Assembly (NCBI GenBank): GCA_003254925.1
Contig: QANZ01008147.1
Location: forward strand, 20,793-84,792
Direction of reading: 5' to 3'
Length of the DNA stretch: 64,000 bases
DNA from: Chamaecrista fasciculata
Taxonomy: Eukaryota > Streptophyta > Magnoliopsida > Fabales > Fabaceae
The notes below the pieces were generated by a model. It saw only the letters and a program-made list of their open reading frames with translations. It made no database searches and was not told where the DNA came from. Of the stretch, positions 57,655-64,000 are shown piece after piece. Position 1 is the first letter of the stretch. Each line of letters begins with the position of its first letter. The position numbers and the translations under genes were made by a program.

Positions 57655-59477
57655 TGTTGGGCTTGGTCACTCCAAGTGAAGGCCCATTCTCAAGTCAGCC
57701 CAAGGCTTTGCCCCAGCAGCTAGGGTTTCATTTTCTGGTGTGGAGTGATGTGGAGAGCAAGCCAAGCAAAATGGTAGAGAGTAAGAAAAACGCATAGTGA
57801 GAGAGGGTGAAAACCTAGAAACTGTTTTTCTCTGGCAGCAGTTACTTCCGGCGAAATCCAACGGTGCAACCTTCTCCGATCAAGCTGAAATTTGGAGGGT
57901 ATGTTCTTGACATCCTAGTCTTGATATCCTACGGTAAGTTTTTCGATTGGAGCTTTGGTTTGGTAGAAACGGATTTTTGAAGTTCAAGGAGCGTCCTATC
58001 CAGACTTCCTGAACGACGTTTATTGTCGGAAAAATCCAACGGTGAGATCTTCTCCGAATGAGCTGAAATTTTGAGGTTATGTTTCGGACATTCTGTTCCT
58101 TATATCCTACGGTCAGTTTTTGGATTGGAGATGATTTAGCTATTCCAATTGGGTCTTGAAGTGCTGCTCTGTTTTGTGCGTTTTTTCCTTTGTTGTTTCA
58201 ACTTTATTTGTGCTTGGAGATTTGGGTATTTGTTGGAGGAAGCTTGTGAGTTGAATATATTGTTTTAGGGTCTGTTGAGAGAATATTGCCCTAGATATAT
58301 TTTGTAGGCTCATTTTGTTAGTGCTTCTTGTACCCAAATTTTGTAAGACAATGTTGTTTACTTCTTTTGTGGTTGTGAGAGGTTGTATAGTGGTATTCTT
58401 TGATTGATGCAATAATACTAGTTAGACATTATTATTTGAATCCTTGGGCAATTGGGCGAAAGTATTGTATTCCATTTTTCTGTTTTGGAATTGTTATAGT
58501 GGTTTGTAGTTTTACCGGCATTTCCGCTTCCGCGGCGCCGCCGCCAACCACGCTTGCGCCCATCAAAGATACCACTTGTCGGGCGAAAGCGTCGTTGGCG
58601 GCGGCGCAGCGGAAGCAGAAATGCCGGTAAAACTACAAACCACTATAACAATTCCAAAACAGAAAAATGGAATACGATACTTTCACCCAATTGCCCAAGG
58701 ATTCAAATAACAATGTCTAACTAGTATTATTACATCAATCAAAGAATACAACTATACAACCTCTCACAACCACAAAAGAGGTAAACAACATTGTCTTACA
58801 AAATTTGGTTACAAGAAGCACTAACAAAATGAGCCTACAAAATATATCTAGGGCAATATTCTCTCAACAGACCCTAAAACAATGTATTCAACTCACAAGC
58901 TTCCTCCAACAAATACCCAAATCTCCAAGCACAAATAAAGTTGAGACAACAAAGGAAAAAACGCACAAAGCAGAGCAGCACTTCAAGACCCAATCGGAAT
59001 AACTAAATCATCTCCAATCCAAAAACTGACTGTAGGATATAAGGAACAGAATGTCCGAAACATAACCTCAAAATTTCAGCTCATTCGGAGAAGATCTCAC
59101 CGTTGGATTTTTCCGAAAATAAACGTCGTTCAGGAAGTCTGGATAGGACGCTCCTTGAACTTCAAAAATCCGTTTCTACCAAACCAAAGCTTCAATCGAA
59201 AAACTGACCGTAGAATATCAAGACTAGGATGTCAAGAACATACCCTCCAAATTTCAGCTTGATCAGAGAAGGTTGCACTGTTGGATTTTGCCGGAAGTAA
59301 CTGCTGCCAGAGAAAAACAGTTTCTAGGTTTTCACCCTCTCTCACTATGCGTTTTTCTTACTCTCTACCATTTTGCTTGGCTTGCTCTCCACACCAGAAA
59401 ATGAAACCCTAGCTGTTGGGGCAAAGCCTTGGGCTGACTTGAGAATGGGCCTTCACTTGGAGTGACCAAGCCCAACA
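57655..59477. mobile_element. Palindromic LTR-like element, 1.8 kb, ATTTA target duplication
   Basis: The ends are TGTTGGGCTTGG and CCAAGCCCAACA. Perfect 5-bp repeats ATTTA lie at 57650-57654 and 59478-59482. The two halves, 57655-58561 and 58581-59477, are inverted copies with a few per cent difference; the spacer is about 19 bases. The centre is strikingly GC-rich (CCGCTTCCGCGGCGCCGCC). Copy B of the segment has an empty site here, which confirms the edges. No protein domain is visible. The TG...CA ends and 5-bp duplication point to LTR-type integration rather than to a foldback DNA transposon. Confidence 0.85.
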
Positions 59478-59825
59478 ATTTAATGGCAAGTATTTCATAC
59501 TAATAGTTTTCCGTGTAGTGATAAGTGCTAAATTCTGACAATGAGCATATTAGAGCTAGATTTTGCAGAGTAACTGTAGAATATAGTTAGAAGTTTCTCA
59601 TATAGCTGTACATGTTGGTAGTCGAATTCACTTTTAGATAAATATCTTTGTATCAGTTTCATCATTTAATCAATAATATTCACTTTTCTTCAGTATTCAC
59701 TTCTTGATTGTTATAGTAACACATGATAAAATATGAAAAACACACACACATACACGCACAAATTCTGTATTTATTTCAATCAGGATTAATTGCACCCTGA
59801 GGATGCTAACTTATATGGCATATTC

Positions 59826-60317
59826 TCAAACATCATAATCAATTATAGCATCAATCCCATGACATTTGATCAAAGAACTCATGCAAACATTTACAGTAGT
59901 GACTTGTGCATTATTGATGAAGAAGCTCCTTCTCCCACGATTATTGATCTTAATCATCTTGTCCCTAATCCCAGAGGGCACAAGTGTCCCAGATGGGAAA
60001 TGAGACAAGTCACGGAAGTAAAGAGGCATAGGGATGGCATGGGATAGCAAGAATTGCTCTATTCCATTAGCTGCAATTGAGGATTCTGATAATTCTTTAT
60101 CATCTGGCATGAAGAAAGTTAGGTCCTGAATTGGCTCTGATGTTGTAGTCCCATTCAGCATTTTCAGAAGCATTGCAAATCCATAGTAACTCTTTGATCT
60201 CATGTCCTCCACAGCGGCTTCGATATACGCGTGGTTGAAGGAATGAATTTGGGTTTGTGATTTTGTGAATCCAAAGAGGAAAAGAAGTGTAAAGAGACAT
60301 TGAAGAAGAAGAGCCAT
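59826..60317 (-). CDS. Single-domain fasciclin (FAS1) protein, 163 aa, secreted
   Basis: This is a single minus-strand exon. Residues 1-20 (MALLLQCLFTLLFLFGFTKS) are a signal peptide. The rest is one FAS1 domain: AYIEAAVEDMRSKSYYGFAM, a glycosylation site NGT (about 55), the DLTFFMPDDKEL block (H1-like), LPLYFRDLSHFPSG-type core, and NNAQVTTVNVC...HGIDAIIDYD (H2-like) at the end. FAS1 proteins of plants act at the cell surface or wall in adhesion and wall architecture. No GPI-anchor signal or proline-rich arabinogalactan stretch is seen, so it is probably freely secreted. Length fits the short single-FAS1 plant type. It lies between two copies of a duplicated segment, so a paralogue is expected beyond the right edge. 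Confidence 0.88.
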   Translation of the reverse strand: MALLLQCLFTLLFLFGFTKSQTQIHSFNHAYIEAAVEDMRSKSYYGFAMLLKMLNGTTTSEPIQDLTFFMPDDKELSESSIAANGIEQFLLSHAIPMPLYFRDLSHFPSGTLVPSGIRDKMIKINNRGRRSFFINNAQVTTVNVCMSSLIKCHGIDAIIDYDV

Positions 60318-60890
60318 TGATTGATTGATTGAGTAGTGCAGAGAGTAGAAGAGAGAGATATAATGGTGGGTTTGTTCAGAAATTTCAAGTGTGTGATTGT
60401 GAATAAATAGGGAGAGGCAAGGCAGGGCAAAAAAAGCATGAGGGTATTATATTAATAAGTTGGTTTCAATGTTTTATTGCAGACTATTGGCCCAGGTAGA
60501 GGGAACTACCACCTTTTCATTTTGTTGATACTAATTAAAGTGCAAAGATTTCAAGTTCAAGAAATTTGTAAACTTTGTTGGGGTAGATAGAAGAGAAATT
60601 TCTTGTGAATGAATGGAAGCATTTCATTGGATCAAGAAGTTAGGTTATACATTAGGAAGCACCTGAAACCTTTTTTATATGTAGTGAGTGGAAACTGGAA
60701 AATGCATACAAATGTGTTGCCAAGAATGTTTTGTAAGGTTGCTGGAAAATGCATATTTATATATTCAAAATATAAGACATGAAAATGAAATTATAAGATT
60801 TATTGAGTCACTTTAAAATGTATGCATATGCAAAGAGAAATGCAAACTTACTCAGAGTTGGAGTCAACTGAAGAAGAATCAAATGATGAT
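60318..60890. other. Upstream region of the FAS1 gene
   Basis: Likely leader and promoter of the minus-strand FAS1 gene; a CTATTTATT TATA-like stretch is near 60400-60410 when read on the minus strand. No other feature is seen. Confidence 0.45.
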
Positions 60891-61200
60891 TTCCGGATGC
60901 AGTAGCAGTAAATGAAAAATGCAGTGCAGTCCCTTGTAGAGCTTGTTATTATTGTAAGCACCTTGATCAAAAATTTCAAGTAGTGGATTTATGCACTTAA
61001 GGTTTTAGACTCAAATTCATAGAAGAAGATGCTATTTAATCAGCTAATCTCTTAAAGAAAGAGAGAATCTTTGAATATTAAGGTATACCAAAAGAATATA
61101 ACCACTAAAGATGAATCCAAAGCTCAATATTCATCCAAATTGTTTTTTCTGATGTTTGAGTATGAAATAAGACAAACTCAGAAATCCAACCAGCCTCACT

Positions 61201-61351
<151 letters not shown>

Positions 61352-61576
61352 TTACCTTCTGCAATCTTACAAGATTGACAATCTTCATTTGATTGTTAAA
61401 TTAATTTCTTGGGTGAATAGGAGCATTGATCCTATCTACACTATTCTGGCCTGTTTCTGGGTTTAGAATATCAAATGCCATTTCTTGTACACAAGTCTGA
61501 ATATTACTACCCAAAAATAAAGAGAAATTAAAAAGGGATATATCTCATTCTATACATATTACACTCTGAAGAGTAA

Positions 61577-62834
61577 TATCAAGAAAAGTATTATTGGTGC
61601 TCTCAAACTATAGTAGTAGTTTCAGATGTACCCTTAAATTTCTTTTTTATACCCTCAAACTGTCACATTTGATTCAATTATACCTCAATGCTTAACGTCG
61701 TCTAAATCGTTAACGGAAAGTAGTGGCGTGGCAAGTGACTTTCTTTTCTTCTTGATTTTGGTGTCAATTGTACCCTCAAAGTTTCGCAATCATGTCAATT
61801 GCATCCCAAAACTTTAATATTTTGTGTCCATTGTATTCCCAAAAATATTGATAACAACTTGTTGTCAACATTTTCCGTTAACGATTAAGACAGCGTTAGG
61901 CATTGGCATACAATTGAGTCAAGTGTGAAAGTTTGGGAGTATAATTGACCATAAAAAAAGTTTAATGGTATAACTAAAACTTATCCCATAGTTTGGGGTA
62001 GGGGTGACAAATGGGTGGGTTGGGTTGGTTTTGTGTTGGGTTAAATGGGTTGGGTCATAAATTGGTCAATATCCTTTATGACCCATTTATATTTGCTAAA
62101 TGGATCATGGGTGGATCATGACCCATAAAATTAAGGGTCGATCAAACCCAACTCATGAACCCATATTAAAATATTTATATTATTTAATTTATAAATTAAT
62201 TAATGAGAATAATTTTAAAATTATTCAGATTTAGGATTAAATTGTATTTATTTTTTAGATTTTGGACTGATCTGCAACTTTTACCTTTGCCCAAATTTTC
62301 TCAAAATTACGTTTTGACCCCAAAATGTTTTTATAAATTTCACTTTAGTCCTCAAATATCATGATTTAGGGACATTTTTGTAAATTTTTAAAATATTTAA
62401 GGGCATTCTGTAATTTTTGCAAAAATTTGTGAAATTCATCTTCCCACGGGACACAGTTTAATAGGACTAAATTGCATTTATTTTTTCAGATTTAGGACTA
62501 ATCTATAATTTTACCACTGTTCCAATATTTTTCAAAATTACAATTTGACCCCAAAATGTTTTTATAATTTTTATTTTAGTCCTCAAATATTATGCTGCAG
62601 GGACCTTTTTGTAAATTTTGGACTTATTTGGGGCCTTTAGCACCAATTTGGGTTGGGTTGGGTAAACCATGGGTTTGACCCAACCCAACCCAAATTTAAG
62701 TGGGTCAATTTTGAACCCAATCCATCTTGACCCATTATTTAAATGGGATGGGTTGGGTTGGTTAATCTTGTGGTTGTGTTGGTGGGTAATGGGTTGAGAT
62801 TGCCACCCCTAGTTTGGGGCACCAAATCAGATGT
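61577..62834. mobile_element. Foldback element, copy B, split by a hAT element
   Basis: It matches 57195-57639. Its right tip and the TTAGTTTTA flank remain; the left tip and left duplication are deleted. Confidence 0.75.
61999..62811. mobile_element. hAT-type element, 813 bp, 8-bp target duplication
   Basis: The ends are TAGGGGTGACAAATGGG and GAGATTGCCACCCCTA. GTTTGGGG occurs at 61991-61998 and 62812-62819. Subterminal GGGTTGGGTTGG repeats are in both arms. No transposase is visible. Confidence 0.85.
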
Positions 62835-62899
62835 TTTTGCCTTAGTTTTAAATCTAATCGTAAGTATTTCATAATAATAGTTTTTCGTGTAGTGATAAG

Positions 62900-63740
62900 T
62901 GCTAAATTCTGACAATGAGCATATTAGAGCTAGATTTTGAGTAACTGTAGAATATAGTTAGAAGTTTCTCATATAGCGTACATGTTGGTAGTCGAATTCA
63001 CTTTGTAGATAAATAGCTATCTATCAGTTTCATTATTTAGGTTCTGTTTGCGAGGCATTTAATTTTAATCCAATCTCATCCAATCTCATCCAAATGGATG
63101 GGATGAAATTATTTTTTAATTGGATGAGATGAGATGATGTATTGGTGTTTGGGTGATTTTAGTGATAATGATGTTAAATAGGGTGTGAAATTATATAAAA
63201 GGGTATGTAATGATTGTGGTTGGTAGAAATAAGTTGATGGATTTTTGTAATTTGTATAGGAGTAGAAATGGTAGGAAATAATGAGATGAGATGGAGATAA
63301 GTGATAAGAGGGTAGAAATGCTAAATTCTGACAATGAGCATATTAGAGCTAGATTTTGAGTAACTGTAGAATATAGTTAGAAGTTTCTCATATAGCGTAC
63401 ATGTTGGTAGTCGAATTCACTTTGTAGATAAATAGCTATCTATCAGTTTCATCATTGAGGTTCTGTTTGGGAGGCAGTTAATTTTAATCCAATCTCATCC
63501 AAATGGATGGGATGAAATTATTTTTTAATTGGATGAGATGAGATGATGTATTGGTGTTTGGGTGATTTTAGTGATAATGATGTTAAATAGGGTGTGAAAT
63601 TATATAAAAGGGTATGTAATGATTGTGGTTGATAGAAATAAGTTGATGGTTTTTTGTAATTTGTATAGGGGTAGAAATGGTAGGAAATAATGAGATGAGA
63701 TGAAGATAATGAGATGAGATGATAGGTGTTTGGTTGTGTT
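62900..63740. repeat. Tandem duplication, about 420-bp unit
   Basis: 62901-63310 and 63319-63725 match closely (for example GCTAAATTCTGACAATGAGC in both). Each unit carries a GAGATGAGATG-rich part beginning GGTTCTGTTTGGGAGGC, which looks like the end of an inserted MITE. 63741-64000 continues in the same GATGAG-rich sequence and shows no gene. Confidence 0.8.
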
Positions 63741-64000
63741 TTGATTGAAATAATTTTGAGATGAGATGATATTGGGAAGTGTGATATGGTATTGGAAATT
63801 GTGAGGATGAGAAAATTTTGGATTGAGGGTTAGGGGTCAATCCAAATCCAAGTGGATGAGATTATGGGCCAAAATGAAAATAATATTGGAATTATTTTTT
63901 GACATATAATTTGGTCCATAAATTCGAACTGTTCCAATTAATCAATCTCTAACATGTGTAAAAGATAACTGGGGCCTTGTAGAAAACCTCAATCATTAAT

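Larger units (their letters stand above)
56588..59690. repeat. Duplicated segment flanking FAS1, copy A
   Basis: It aligns with 60891-63040: the block at 56588-57175 with 60891-61560, the foldback at 57195-57639 with 61577-62834, and 59485-59660 with 62858-63030. Copy A alone carries the palindromic element 57655-59477. A T-run at 56559-56583 lies at its left edge. Confidence 0.85.

Overview
The window is nuclear DNA of a flowering plant, most likely a eudicot. The evidence is AT-rich, repeat-dense sequence, GT-AG introns, and plant-type genes: a CYP71-clan P450, a FAS1 protein, plant NAR1, and plant Ty1-copia, LINE, SINE, MULE, hAT, Stowaway and Tourist-like transposons. I cannot name the species. 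Assembly gaps are visible: one 514-base N run and single Ns at 2039, 3295, 5261 and 6104.

Layout. 1-6000: repeats, including the downstream flank of an off-window P450 copy, foldback elements, and a Pack-MULE that carries a dead pectate lyase fragment and a nested copia remnant. 6411-16267: a CYP71-type P450 gene split by a 6.6 kb non-coding LTR retrotransposon with almost identical LTRs. 16.3-28.7 kb: the duplicated P450 flank, a 5'-truncated LINE, nested foldbacks, a long hairpin, a SINE and gene relics. 29-34 kb: a Stowaway MITE, a second Pack-MULE inside a hAT MITE, and another foldback. 34.5-49.2 kb is the gene-rich core: a coiled-coil protein (+), SERP1/RAMP4 (-) and the cytosolic Fe-S assembly factor NAR1 (-). 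49.6-55.2 kb: nested transposons and direct repeats. 55.8-64 kb: a small unknown protein (+) and a FAS1 protein (-) lying between two copies of a duplicated segment. One copy has received a 1.8 kb palindromic LTR-like element and the other a hAT element.

Intact genes by my splicing: the coiled-coil protein (394 aa), RAMP4 (64 aa), NAR1 (477 aa), the 128-aa protein and the FAS1 protein (163 aa). The P450 would be 517 aa without the insertion. These genes do not form a pathway. RAMP4 (ER translocon) and NAR1 (cytosolic Fe-S assembly) are housekeeping, and the P450 belongs to a family of specialised metabolism. The strongest novelties are the freshly split P450, the palindromic LTR-like element, the repeat arrays in the LTR element, and a roughly 30-bp phased motif array shared by several otherwise different foldback families with 9-bp target duplications.
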